Positions 1-6,779 of a stretch of 10,114 bases of DNA are shown piece by piece. The position numbers and the translations under genes were made by a program. The first letter of the stretch is position 1, and every line of letters begins with the position of its first letter. Under the pieces are notes generated by a model. That model ran no database searches. It was not told the DNA's origin and saw only the letters and a program-made list of their open reading frames with translations. Source of the stretch: Granulosicoccus sp964594905 (GTDB lineage Bacteria; Pseudomonadota; Gammaproteobacteria; Granulosicoccales; Granulosicoccaceae). The DNA lies in assembly GCA_964594905.1 (NCBI GenBank), contig CAZQOI010000089.1:1-10114 (forward strand), in the 5' to 3' direction.

Positions 1-102
1 CAAGTTGCGAAAATCCACATCAAGTGCGTTGGTTGGTACGTTTGGATTCTCTGATAGCCCAGGGTTGTCGTAAAAATCGATAACATCGTTTAGGGAATTT
101 CG
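1..102 (-). other. Open frame without start, resembling the tail of di-haem cytochrome c peroxidase; possible gene remnant
   Basis: Reading leftward, 34 codons are open from just after an in-frame TAA (103-105) to the window edge, with no start codon. The peptide contains SLNDVIDFYDNPGL followed by an Asn/Pro-rich stretch. This resembles the 'tLedVvdFYnrGG..Np' segment near the C-terminus of bacterial di-haem cytochrome c peroxidase/MauG-type proteins. If the match is real, the N-terminal part, including both haem motifs, is missing and xerC ends three bases upstream, so this would be a truncated remnant. Against this, 34 open codons are not significant by length. The same bases hold a weak minus-strand hairpin (78-81 with 85-88) followed by five T, which could be a poor terminator for xerC. 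The motif resemblance is from memory only. Confidence 0.25.
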
Positions 103-107
103 TTAAA

Positions 108-1025
108 TTAGTGACCGTCTTCAGGAATTCTCGAACGCTTCGCTCGCGGGTGCGATTCGTCGTACACCTGGGCAAGATGCTGAAAATCCAGATGCGTGTA
201 GATTTGCGTCGTACTGATATCAGCATGACCCAGAAGCTCCTGTACAGCTCGTAGATCACCACTACTTTCCAGCAGGTGGCTGGCAAAGGAATGCCTCAGC
301 ATATGAGGATAGCAATCACGGTTCAGTCCTTGAGATTCTGCGAGCTTCTTTAATCGCATCTGCACAGTACGTGGTGCGATTCGCTTACCACGCGAACTCA
401 GAAACACAGCTCGCTCATCACTTCCCGGCATACTGCGGCGATAACCTAACCACTTGTTGATTGCTTCTATTGCGTGTTCACCAACTGGTAAATCCCGCAT
501 TTTTCCGCCTTTACCAGTCACGCGAACCTGACCGACGCTCAAGTCGAGATCAGCAAGATCGATACTGACTAATTCTGCAAGACGCAATCCTGACGAATAC
601 ATCAGTTCAAACATCGCTAGATCGCGGCAGATCATTGGGTCATTGAGATTCTGCGATAACAGCCTGCTCACTTCATCCGGATCAAGTGTTGCCGGTAGAG
701 CTTTCTTGTCTTTGGGGGCTAATATGTCGACCGCGGGGTTCACATCAACGCGCCCCAAGCCGATTAGATAATTATACAAACCACGCAGAGCCGATAAACG
801 ACGAGCAAGACTGCGACCAGCAATACCCTCACGATGTTGCTCCGCAATGATGGCGCGCACATCGTTACCCGTCAGATCCCGCCAGTTCTCGATATGCCGC
901 TCAGCCGCTGATTTCGCAACCGCTTTCAAATCTCGCGAATAATTACTGACGGTGTGAGGCGAACAACGTCTGGCGACTCGTAAGTCTTCCAGGTAATCGT
1001 CGATAGCGGGTTCGAAAGTGCTCAT
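108..1025 (-). CDS. xerC: Tyrosine recombinase XerC
   Basis: Site-specific recombinase that acts with XerD at the chromosomal dif site, under FtsK control, to resolve chromosome dimers at division. The 305-residue product has the usual family length. Residues about 1-90 form the SAM-like core-binding domain and about 110-290 the catalytic domain. The full active-site set is visible: R148 in SSGLRLAEL, K172 in TGKGGK, H241 and R244 in HMLRHSFASH, H267 in LLGHADI, and nucleophile Y276 in TQIYTH. XerC rather than XerD is favoured by the position downstream of dapF and a DUF484 gene, the standard gammaproteobacterial arrangement. The start codon shares one base with the stop of the upstream gene (TGATG), and a GGAG lies about 11 bases before it. 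This is the last gene of the leftward operon. Confidence 0.95.
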   Translation of the reverse strand: MSTFEPAIDDYLEDLRVARRCSPHTVSNYSRDLKAVAKSAAERHIENWRDLTGNDVRAIIAEQHREGIAGRSLARRLSALRGLYNYLIGLGRVDVNPAVDILAPKDKKALPATLDPDEVSRLLSQNLNDPMICRDLAMFELMYSSGLRLAELVSIDLADLDLSVGQVRVTGKGGKMRDLPVGEHAIEAINKWLGYRRSMPGSDERAVFLSSRGKRIAPRTVQMRLKKLAESQGLNRDCYPHMLRHSFASHLLESSGDLRAVQELLGHADISTTQIYTHLDFQHLAQVYDESHPRAKRSRIPEDGH

Positions 1026-1840
1026 CAGCTTGTCAACTCCAAGGTATGCAAACGTCTACTGAGCATCTCGCCTAACTGATTCAGGAACATGACACCCTTA
1101 CCGTGGGCAAAGCGTGACTCATCTCGGCTGGTCAGCATCACCACACCTAATTCACGCTCATGGTAAAGAGGCATAATGGCTGCCGATGCGATATTGGCGT
1201 GATCCTTCCCCACCAGTACATCCATGTGATCGGTGCTGGGTAGTCCGCACAAGGTTTCGCGTTTCTCAAAAAGCTCCTTGAATACATCAAGTTTGCTATC
1301 GCCCGCTAAAACGAGCTTGTAGTTACTGGCCTTATTTCCACCGCTTACTTTTTTGCTGGCAGTTTTGCTACTTGCAGCTTTACTGGCCCGATTGGAAGCA
1401 GTCTTCTTTTTAGAGGCCGCTTTTTTCTTTCCTTTAGGCTTACTGGCGTTAGCGCCAATCACCATAAAGTGCACTTCATCGGCGTTGAAGTTTTCTTTCA
1501 GGCTTATCCGTGTCAGTGCGACGATATCCTCCATAGACATGGCGGAGATTACATCCTGAATCAGCAGGTGCAGGCGCTGATTTAATTGTTCGTTGTCGCG
1601 GGCAACATCAATAAGATCGCGTAAGCTGTGTTCGAGAGTGCTGCACTTACTGCGAAGTACACTGACTTGCTTCTCGATCAGCGAAACCGCCTTGCCAGAT
1701 GAATGCGGAATGGACAACTTCGGTAATATGTCCTGATTAGCAACGAAGAACTCTGGGTTCTGCGTCAGAAACCGGAGTACAGCTGTGTCACCGATCTCAT
1801 TGGCAACAGTACCGTTGGCCTCATTTTTTTCCGCTTGCAT
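1025..1840 (-). CDS. DUF484 family protein with lysine-rich insertion
   Basis: A conserved protein of unknown function that sits between dapF and xerC in many gammaproteobacteria. At 271 residues it is longer than the roughly 220-240 I expect for the family. Residues about 16-60 hold the typical N-terminus (FLTQNPEFFVANQDILPKL, then IPHSSGKAVSLIEKQ), followed by a probable coiled coil to about residue 92. A GAF-like domain follows from about residue 95 to the end. Residues 131-173 are a low-complexity Lys/Ala/Ser stretch placed inside the GAF-like domain, between the strand ending HFMVIG and the one starting YKLVLAG. The start lies three bases after the dapF stop, with GAGAA nearby as a ribosome site, and the stop overlaps the xerC start by one base. 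The fold assignment follows family knowledge and the cellular role is unknown. Confidence 0.9.
   Translation of the reverse strand: MQAEKNEANGTVANEIGDTAVLRFLTQNPEFFVANQDILPKLSIPHSSGKAVSLIEKQVSVLRSKCSTLEHSLRDLIDVARDNEQLNQRLHLLIQDVISAMSMEDIVALTRISLKENFNADEVHFMVIGANASKPKGKKKAASKKKTASNRASKAASSKTASKKVSGGNKASNYKLVLAGDSKLDVFKELFEKRETLCGLPSTDHMDVLVGKDHANIASAAIMPLYHERELGVVMLTSRDESRFAHGKGVMFLNQLGEMLSRRLHTLELTS
1322..1450 (-). repeat. Low-complexity Lys/Ala/Ser-coding insertion within the DUF484 gene
   Basis: This stretch encodes residues 131-173 of the DUF484 protein, composed almost wholly of Lys, Ala, Ser, Thr, Gly and Asn, with short units such as ASK, KTAS and KKK. The 8-base word ttactggc (plus strand) recurs in frame at 1323-1330, 1380-1387 and 1440-1447. 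Each copy codes for Ala-Ser-Lys or Ala-Ser-Asn, with spacings of 57 and 60 bases. This looks like slippage-driven growth of a degenerate repeat. The composition resembles the tails of histone H1-like or AlgP-type bacterial proteins, which suggests nucleic-acid or other polyanion binding, but that is inference. Confidence 0.75.
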
Positions 1841-1843
1841 CTT

Positions 1844-2677
1844 CTACATTCTCGTGTGTCCCTCAAAGACTGTAGAACATGGGCCAGTCATTTCAATTGA
1901 AGCATCAGTTGATGGCCATACTATTTGAAGGTCGCCACCGGATAAGGTCACAGTGGCTTGATTGTCAAGTAAACCTTGACGATGGGCGATAGCAACGGCT
2001 GCACAGGCCCCTGTGCCACAAGCTAGCGTCTCACCAACACCTCGTTCAAAAACCCTGAGACTGATATGCGATTTATTGTGTCTTTGCATAAAACTCACAT
2101 TGACCCGTTTCGGGAAACGCTGATGATTTTCGATAGCAGGGCCCAAACCAACTACATCAGTGGAGGCAAGATCCGGTACTTCAATCAGCACATGAGGGTT
2201 ACCAATTGAGGCTGCACCAACCTTGAAAACAGTGCCATTAACCTCGAGATCATAAAAAGATGACTCAAAATCAGCGACAAATGGCACATCAACTGGTGCA
2301 AATTTTGGCACGCCCATGCTGACTGTGACTTGTCCATCGGCCTGCGGTATCAAGGTAATGATGCCATTCGCTGTATTCACATCGATGGCCTTTGATTGCG
2401 TCAAGCCTCTGTCAATAACAAAGCGTGCAAAGCAACGCGCACCATTGCCACAGTGTTCAACTTCCCCACCATCGGCATTGTAAATTCGGTAATCAAATTC
2501 AGCACCTTCGACAGTGGCTTTCTCCACAATCAGAAGTTGATCAAAACCCACACCCATTCGGCGATTCGCAAAGCGGCGGATTTCCTCTGAGCTTAATTGA
2601 ATATCTCCACCAAGATTGTCAATGACCATAAAGTCATTGCCAAGTCCGTGCATCTTGGTGAAAGGAAATGTGTTCAT
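1844..2677 (-). CDS. dapF: Diaminopimelate epimerase
   Basis: Cofactor-independent cytoplasmic epimerase that converts LL-diaminopimelate to meso-diaminopimelate, the direct precursor of both lysine and the peptidoglycan cross-linking residue. The 277-residue product matches the usual length of about 275. Both catalytic cysteines are visible: C76 in GGEVEHCGNGARCFA and C220 in GETLACGTGACA. The N-terminus FTKMHGLGNDFMVID (residues 6-20) is the standard substrate-site signature and fixes the start. The two mirrored halves of the fold each carry one cysteine. The start overlaps the lysA stop by one base (TAATG), and no strong ribosome site precedes it, so translation is probably coupled to lysA. 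DapF makes the substrate for LysA, so the pairing is functional. Confidence 0.97.
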   Translation of the reverse strand: MNTFPFTKMHGLGNDFMVIDNLGGDIQLSSEEIRRFANRRMGVGFDQLLIVEKATVEGAEFDYRIYNADGGEVEHCGNGARCFARFVIDRGLTQSKAIDVNTANGIITLIPQADGQVTVSMGVPKFAPVDVPFVADFESSFYDLEVNGTVFKVGAASIGNPHVLIEVPDLASTDVVGLGPAIENHQRFPKRVNVSFMQRHNKSHISLRVFERGVGETLACGTGACAAVAIAHRQGLLDNQATVTLSGGDLQIVWPSTDASIEMTGPCSTVFEGHTRM

Positions 2678-3924
2678 TAGCTCGGCAATACGGCTTCACT
2701 TTTGAAAAGATCATCAATGACTTCACGTTGTCTGACGACATGGGATTGTTCGCCATCAACCATGACCTCAGCGGCACGCGCTCGTGTGTTGTAATTGGAA
2801 CTCATGACAAACGCGTATGCACCACTTTGACGCACAGCTAACAAGTCACCGTCGCTTATTGCCAAGGACCGTGACTTGCCGAGAAAATCAGCAGATTCAC
2901 AAACTGGCCCTACAACGTCATAGATCTCGGCATCCACATTATTCGTCTCCACCGCTTCGATATCCTGCCAGGCACTGTACAAAGCTGGCCTGATCAGGTC
3001 ATTCATCGCAGCATCAACGATGGCGAAATGCCTGCCTTCATTGCTTTTTAAATATTCCACACGTGTCAGCAGCACACCAGCTGGCCCAGCGATATAGCGC
3101 CCGGGCTCAACCAGGATTTCTATATCGCGCTCACCGATGGCGTCCACAACCACCGCTGCCCAATCGGGGATACTTAATGATTCGGGATTATCGTATTGAA
3201 TGCCCTGCCCGCCTCCAACGTCAAAGTGCGAAATGCGAATGCCTTCTTTAGCTAGATCATCAACAAGTGCGATTACCCGCTGATAAGCGTCTTTATAGGG
3301 TTCGATATCTGTCAGCTGTGAGCCGATATGACAATCAATACCTTGGACATCAATCGACGGCAGAGAAGCAGCACGCTTGTAAACAGCCAAGGCCTCTTCG
3401 GTGCCAATGCCAAACTTGTTCTCCTTAAGCCCCGTGGAAATATAGGGATGCGTTCCGGCATCTACATCCGGGTTGATCCGCAAAGACACCGGTGCAATGA
3501 CATTGAGCTCTTGAGCCAGCACTGCCAGTCGTTCAAGCTCTGCTGATGATTCAACATTGAAACAACGAATACCGACTTTCAAGGCTTGCCGAATCTCATC
3601 GCTGGTTTTACCCACACCAGAGAACACGATGTGGTCAGCTTTGGCGCCCGCAGCCATCACGCGCTTGAGCTCACCACCAGAAACGATATCGAATCCTGCG
3701 CCGAGTCGCGCCAGAATATCGAGTACCGCCAAATTCGAATTGGCTTTGACGGCATAGCAAATCAAATGCTTTTGCCCCGCGAGTGCGCTGCTGAATTCTT
3801 GATAAGCAGATTCAATAGCGGCCCGGCTGTACACATACAGAGGGGTACCATACTGTTCTGCCAGCGCACTCAGCGGCAGACCTTCGGCCATCAAGGAGCC
3901 GTTGTGTCGCGAAAAATGACTCAT
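2677..3924 (-). CDS. lysA: Diaminopimelate decarboxylase
   Basis: PLP-dependent fold-III decarboxylase that converts meso-diaminopimelate to L-lysine and CO2, the last step of lysine synthesis. The 415-residue length is normal. The PLP-binding lysine is K60 in YAVKANSN. Other expected motifs are in order: HIGSQ at 199-203, the glycine loop DVGGGQGI at 235-242, EPGRY at 273-277, the active-site cysteine in GPVCESADFLG (C342, contributed across the dimer), and Y370 in SGAYAFVMSSNYN. The start lies three bases after the stop of the upstream lipoprotein gene, with a GAAGAG purine tract about 11 bases before it. It overlaps dapF by one base, forming a lysine/meso-DAP unit. Confidence 0.97.
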   Translation of the reverse strand: MSHFSRHNGSLMAEGLPLSALAEQYGTPLYVYSRAAIESAYQEFSSALAGQKHLICYAVKANSNLAVLDILARLGAGFDIVSGGELKRVMAAGAKADHIVFSGVGKTSDEIRQALKVGIRCFNVESSAELERLAVLAQELNVIAPVSLRINPDVDAGTHPYISTGLKENKFGIGTEEALAVYKRAASLPSIDVQGIDCHIGSQLTDIEPYKDAYQRVIALVDDLAKEGIRISHFDVGGGQGIQYDNPESLSIPDWAAVVVDAIGERDIEILVEPGRYIAGPAGVLLTRVEYLKSNEGRHFAIVDAAMNDLIRPALYSAWQDIEAVETNNVDAEIYDVVGPVCESADFLGKSRSLAISDGDLLAVRQSGAYAFVMSSNYNTRARAAEVMVDGEQSHVVRQREVIDDLFKSEAVLPS

Positions 3925-3927
3925 CGC

Positions 3928-4152
3928 TCAATTCTCTTCGTTTTTCTTTTTGTCGCGCTCGGACTCGCTAATTGAGTCATCGAGTTCTGTGTTATCGAGC
4001 GTTTCCTGATCGAGGGCATCGATAGCGTCATCAATGGATTCGAGAGTTTCCTCAGTGGCGCCAGTTGGAACCAGAAACAGGTCGCCCTTGTTGCCGCAAC
4101 CGCTCAACAACAGAAGTAATAATCCAAAACTGATTAATTGCGAAAACCGCAT
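3928..4152 (-). CDS. lptM: LptM (YifL)-like outer-membrane lipoprotein
   Basis: Small lipoprotein of 74 residues. A short basic N-terminus (MRFSQ) and a leucine-rich segment lead into the lipobox LSGC, with the lipidated cysteine at C19. The sequence right after it, CGNKGDLFLVP, matches the signature of the LptM/YifL family (CG.KGPL..P). In E. coli this protein helps assembly and disulfide maturation of the LptD/LptE lipopolysaccharide translocon. Residues about 31-74 form an acidic, probably disordered tail (SIDDAIDALDQETLDN) ending in a charged RDKKKNEEN, longer than in the short Pseudomonas homologues. First gene of the leftward operon, just ahead of lysA, as is typical. The family call rests on the lipobox motif plus position. 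The E. coli function is assumed to carry over. Confidence 0.87.
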   Translation of the reverse strand: MRFSQLISFGLLLLLLSGCGNKGDLFLVPTGATEETLESIDDAIDALDQETLDNTELDDSISESERDKKKNEEN

Positions 4153-4177
4153 GCCATAAATCTCGCGTCAATGCTAT

Positions 4178-4189
4178 CGAGTATACTCG
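4178..4189. promoter_or_regulatory. 12-base palindrome with TATACT on both strands; candidate shared -10 region of a divergent promoter
   Basis: CGAGTATACTCG is a perfect palindrome in the middle of the 71-base gap between the divergent lptM-like gene and the hydrolase gene. It gives a TATACT box (five of six matches to the -10 consensus) on the plus strand at 4182-4187 and on the minus strand at 4180-4185. Leaders would be roughly 30 bases for both genes. I see no good -35 hexamer at 16-18 bases on either side, so this could instead be an operator for a dimeric regulator. Its position is suggestive, but the promoter call is inference. Confidence 0.35.
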
Positions 4190-4223
4190 GACCAGCAACT
4201 CACTACAGAAACACCCCCCGCAC

Positions 4224-4901
4224 ATGACCGAAAAACTCCTCGACTGCGTCGAAATCACGACCGGTTCGCCTGCCGAATACACGGTAATCTGGCTACACGG
4301 TCTTGGCGCCAGCGGTCATGATTTTGAGCCGATTGTTCCGGCACTTGAACTGCTGCAACGCCCTGGTGTGCGATTTCTGTTTCCACACGCACCGGTACGC
4401 CCGATAACGATCAACGGTGGCGCAGCGATGCGCGGTTGGTACGATATTATGAGCATGGATATAGGCAGTCGTGGTCAGGATCAAGAGGGCATTATCGCGT
4501 CAGCCGATGCGGTTGATGCACTGATTGCCAACGAGGCTACACGAGGCGTAGCTTCGAAAAGGATCATCCTCGCAGGCTTTTCACAAGGTGGGGCCATTGC
4601 CCTCTATGCTGGTCTTCGAAATGCCCAGCCATTGGCCGGAATTCTCGCATTATCAACATACCTTCCATTGCAAGAAGAACTCTTGCCAACACTGGATGAA
4701 TCCCGCAAAAATCTGCCGACGTTTATGGCACACGGTCAGCAAGACGACGTCATCAGTATCAACTATGCAGAGCAATCACGCGACGCAATGATCGAGCATG
4801 GCATGCCAGTCGAATGGCATGACTACGCAATTGCCCACAGTGTCAGCGCTGACGAAGTCGTTGATATCTCAACCTGGATGAAGCGTCAGTTCGGGATGTA
4901 A
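4224..4901 (+). CDS. Alpha/beta-hydrolase, carboxylesterase/phospholipase family
   Basis: Soluble serine esterase of the bacterial carboxylesterase / acyl-protein thioesterase-like family (Abhydrolase_2), 225 residues, the usual size. No signal peptide is seen, so it is probably cytoplasmic. The oxyanion region is HGLGASGHDF (25-34), and the nucleophile S120 lies in AGFSQGGAIAL. The acid is D174 in HGQQDDVIS, and the histidine is H205 in YAIAHSVSADEV. The family motif MRGWYDI is at 69-75. Members hydrolyse short-chain esters or lysophospholipids, and the natural substrate here cannot be read from sequence. The ATG is preceded by a C-rich run and no recognisable Shine-Dalgarno, so initiation may be weak or leader-independent. 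It is transcribed divergently from the lysA operon and stands alone. Confidence 0.93.
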   Translation: MTEKLLDCVEITTGSPAEYTVIWLHGLGASGHDFEPIVPALELLQRPGVRFLFPHAPVRPITINGGAAMRGWYDIMSMDIGSRGQDQEGIIASADAVDALIANEATRGVASKRIILAGFSQGGAIALYAGLRNAQPLAGILALSTYLPLQEELLPTLDESRKNLPTFMAHGQQDDVISINYAEQSRDAMIEHGMPVEWHDYAIAHSVSADEVVDISTWMKRQFGM

Positions 4902-5289
4902 TTCGACTAGAGATCTAATCAAATACGATTACCCGCGGTCAAATTTATCTCGGCAATTTTCATATTGAGAAGCACCACACTTTTTACTCCATGTAGAAGC
5001 TATCGATAGTTACTTGGATTAAAAAACACTAATACCTTCACAAGCTACGACCAATCTCTGCCTAACACGGCAAATGAAAGTCATTGCCGAAAAGCACCAT
5101 CGATCCATAACTTAACAATCTCAGGGCAAGTTCAGTTGCACTAAAACAACTGACGAGAACACTATCGAGACGTTGATAAACTAAATCTTCATCGTTAAAT
5201 ATCCCTCTATTAACAATAAATCGTTAAAAATTAGTATTACGTTGAATTCATATTGCGAAATCTACGCTCTTCATTGTTACTAACGAATA

Positions 5290-5440
5290 CTTAGTGAAAT
5301 ACAAAGGTGTTTCGTTCAAAAAATAAAAATAATATTTATTGGAATAAATCATATTCCAGAGGTGTTACTGCTTTTGTAGACCATCTTTTGCCATGACGGC
5401 CTTCAATTGATGGACATAGTTGTATATGTCTTAGTGAAAT
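5290..5440 (+). repeat. Pair of 11-base direct repeats (cttagtgaaat)
   Basis: The word cttagtgaaat occurs exactly at 5290-5300 and again at 5430-5440, 140 bases apart, both upstream of and in the same orientation as the CHRD-spondin lipoprotein gene. The match does not extend on either side. An 11-base exact repeat in about 600 bases is uncommon by chance, though AT bias raises the odds. It could be a pair of regulator sites or a trace of duplication. Nothing ties it to a known regulator. Confidence 0.4.
5340..5358. promoter_or_regulatory. Inverted repeat TGGAATA-N5-TATTCCA, candidate operator
   Basis: Seven-base perfect arms (5340-5346 and 5352-5358) are separated by aatca. The repeat sits just after an A/T-only tract and about 155 bases upstream of the CHRD-spondin start. 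The form suits a dimeric DNA-binding regulator, but I do not recognise it as a site of a known family. Confidence 0.35.
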
Positions 5441-5465
5441 TGATGATAGATAAATCGACGTTCTC

Positions 5466-5479
5466 ACTTCAAGTGAAGT
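5466..5479. promoter_or_regulatory. Inverted repeat ACTTCA-AG-TGAAGT near the lipoprotein gene start
   Basis: Six-base perfect arms separated by AG lie 34 bases before the ATG of the CHRD-spondin gene. It may be an operator. A loop of two bases makes an RNA hairpin less favourable unless an outer pair opens. No convincing -35/-10 pair could be placed around it. Confidence 0.3.
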
Positions 5480-5513
5480 TCGTATTTTATGTACACAATA
5501 ACGGGGAGTACCC

Positions 5514-6647
5514 ATGTATTCGTATAACGCACGTTTAAATAAACCACTTAGAAACGCTGTTGCTGCATTTGCGGTCATGACGTTAGCGGCTTGTAGTAGT
5601 AGTAATGATAATGCCATCATCGAAGAAGAACTCGACGAACAGTTCATCTCAGTAACATTAGACTCAGCGCAAGAAATACCAGCTCCTAATGGTGTTCCAG
5701 TCGGTGCGACAGGCTTAGCCGATGTGTCGATTGACGCTGACGGTAATGTCACCGCGTCACTAGGTGTCAGTAATCTTACCGGTACGGCAACGATGGCACA
5801 CATTCATCGAGGTTTTGCAGGCTTTACTGGTCCTGTACTAATAGGATTGACCACTGATGACGGTGGCAATTCTTGGACGGTGCCCGAAGATGCAAGAGCC
5901 TTGAATGAAGATGAAATTGGCGCTTTCAATCGAGGTGAACTGTACTTCAATGTGCACACCGAGGCTAACGCACCAGGTGAGATTCGAGGCCAGATTGATC
6001 CTGGTAACGCAACTAGATTTACAGTTCGCTTAGAGAACATATCAACAACGGAAACACTTGTGATTGCCTCCGACAGCACAACACAACCAGTTCCTTTGTC
6101 TCCTGGTGTCTTCCTGATTCACCGCAACGAAATTGATAGTCCGCTGTTACTGCCACGAGATGCGGCTAACGCTGGTCTCGAAGCTGTGGCCGAAGATGGT
6201 AATACTGGACCTTATGCCGAAGCCGTTCCAGGTTCAGCGGTGTTCAATACGCCGGTTGATTCAAATGCGCCAGGACCGATAGGTCCAGGCGGTGCTTATG
6301 AATTTACTTTTCAGGCTGTAGACGGAGACAAATTAGGCTTCGTGACTATGTTCATTCCATCAAATGATTGGTTCTATACACCTACCGATGCCGATAACAG
6401 CCTTGATTTATACGTAGGCGGACAACCAATATCGGGTGTAGTGGCGAGTGGTGATATAGCCATATGGGATGCAGGTACAGAAGCTGATGAAGAACCTGGA
6501 ACCGGCCCAAATCAGGTGCAGCGTCAAGAGCAACCCAACACCGGTGCTCCAGATACAGACACACGAGTCAGCAGTCTTGGCGGTCGAGGGCAGTCGGTGA
6601 ACCTCAATGGTCCTGTACTACAGGTGACAATAACGCCTCAACCGTGA
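5514..6647 (+). CDS. Lipoprotein with CHRD domain and Spondin_N-like domain
   Basis: A 377-residue predicted lipoprotein of unknown function. The signal peptide has a basic start (MYSYNARLNKPLR), a hydrophobic core, and lipobox LAAC with lipidated C27. An acidic linker (NAIIEEELDEQ) follows. Residues about 44-164 form a CHRD domain: SAQEIPAPNGVPVGATGLA, then MAHIHRGFAGFTGPV, then GELYFNVHTEANAPGEIRGQI. Residues about 167-375 look like Spondin_N: LSPGVFLIHRN, GLEAVAEDGN, GPGGAYEFTF, the SNDWFY motif at 283-288, and WDAGTEADEEPGTGPNQ at 318-334. Both domains are best known from animal extracellular matrix proteins (chordin; F-spondin and mindin) and recur in bacterial envelope proteins, where roles are poorly known. 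The ATG is supported by GGGGAG five bases upstream. Serine after the cysteine suggests outer-membrane sorting. A single-gene unit with its own terminator. Confidence 0.88.
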   Translation: MYSYNARLNKPLRNAVAAFAVMTLAACSSSNDNAIIEEELDEQFISVTLDSAQEIPAPNGVPVGATGLADVSIDADGNVTASLGVSNLTGTATMAHIHRGFAGFTGPVLIGLTTDDGGNSWTVPEDARALNEDEIGAFNRGELYFNVHTEANAPGEIRGQIDPGNATRFTVRLENISTTETLVIASDSTTQPVPLSPGVFLIHRNEIDSPLLLPRDAANAGLEAVAEDGNTGPYAEAVPGSAVFNTPVDSNAPGPIGPGGAYEFTFQAVDGDKLGFVTMFIPSNDWFYTPTDADNSLDLYVGGQPISGVVASGDIAIWDAGTEADEEPGTGPNQVQRQEQPNTGAPDTDTRVSSLGGRGQSVNLNGPVLQVTITPQP

Positions 6648-6779
6648 CGCTCAGTAATAAGATGTATCAATAGTTGTGAATAGAGTTTACAGATTGCCAA
6701 ATCAGTGGATGATAATTTTCATCGAATGATGGGAAGTGAGTTCGGTGTTATAAGAACTTGCGGTAATCAATTTAAATCT

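Larger units (their letters stand above)
4902..5513. other. 612-base AT-rich intergenic region, no convincing gene
   Basis: This stretch is visibly richer in A and T than the flanking genes and all frames are broken by frequent stops. It holds a palindrome CTATCGATAG (5000-5009) and an imperfect hairpin GGCAAATGA/TCATTGCC (5069-5077 with 5081-5088) without a T-tract. ATCGTTAAA occurs twice (5191-5199, 5220-5228), and an 11-base direct repeat occurs at 5290 and 5430. There is an A-rich tract around 5318-5340 and two inverted repeats close to the downstream lipoprotein gene. I found no tRNA, CRISPR or transposase sequence. No intrinsic terminator is obvious just after the hydrolase gene. It most likely serves as a long 5' regulatory region or leader for the CHRD-spondin gene, possibly including an unrecognised small RNA. 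Confidence 0.6.

Noticed and set aside
72..88. Minus-strand hairpin CGAT-GTT-ATCG followed by five T as the xerC terminator
   Set aside because: A four-base, half-AT stem is too weak to call a terminator. Noted only as an alternative reading of bases 1-102.
1353..1559. Leucine/alanine-rich plus-strand frame resembling a membrane protein
   Set aside because: It is the complement of the lysine-rich insertion in the DUF484 gene, and the hydrophobic look comes from reversing Lys and Ser codons.
5069..5088. Imperfect hairpin as a terminator for the hydrolase gene
   Set aside because: It has a bulged stem, lies about 170 bases downstream and lacks a T-tract on either strand.
5074..5115. 13-codon frame starting MKVIAEKHH in the intergenic region
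   Set aside because: Very short, no ribosome site, and it lies in the imperfect hairpin at 5069-5088.
5410..5538. 42-codon plus-strand reading frame (starting MDIVVYVLVK) overlapping the start of the CHRD-spondin gene
   Set aside because: No Shine-Dalgarno before its ATG, no recognisable family, and it overlaps a well-supported gene start in another frame. It is probably a chance frame in AT-rich DNA, though a leader peptide cannot be excluded.
5336..5803. 155-codon minus-strand frame across the CHRD-spondin gene start
   Set aside because: Antisense shadow of the lipoprotein gene. The plus frame has a ribosome site, a lipobox and domain motifs, while this frame has none.
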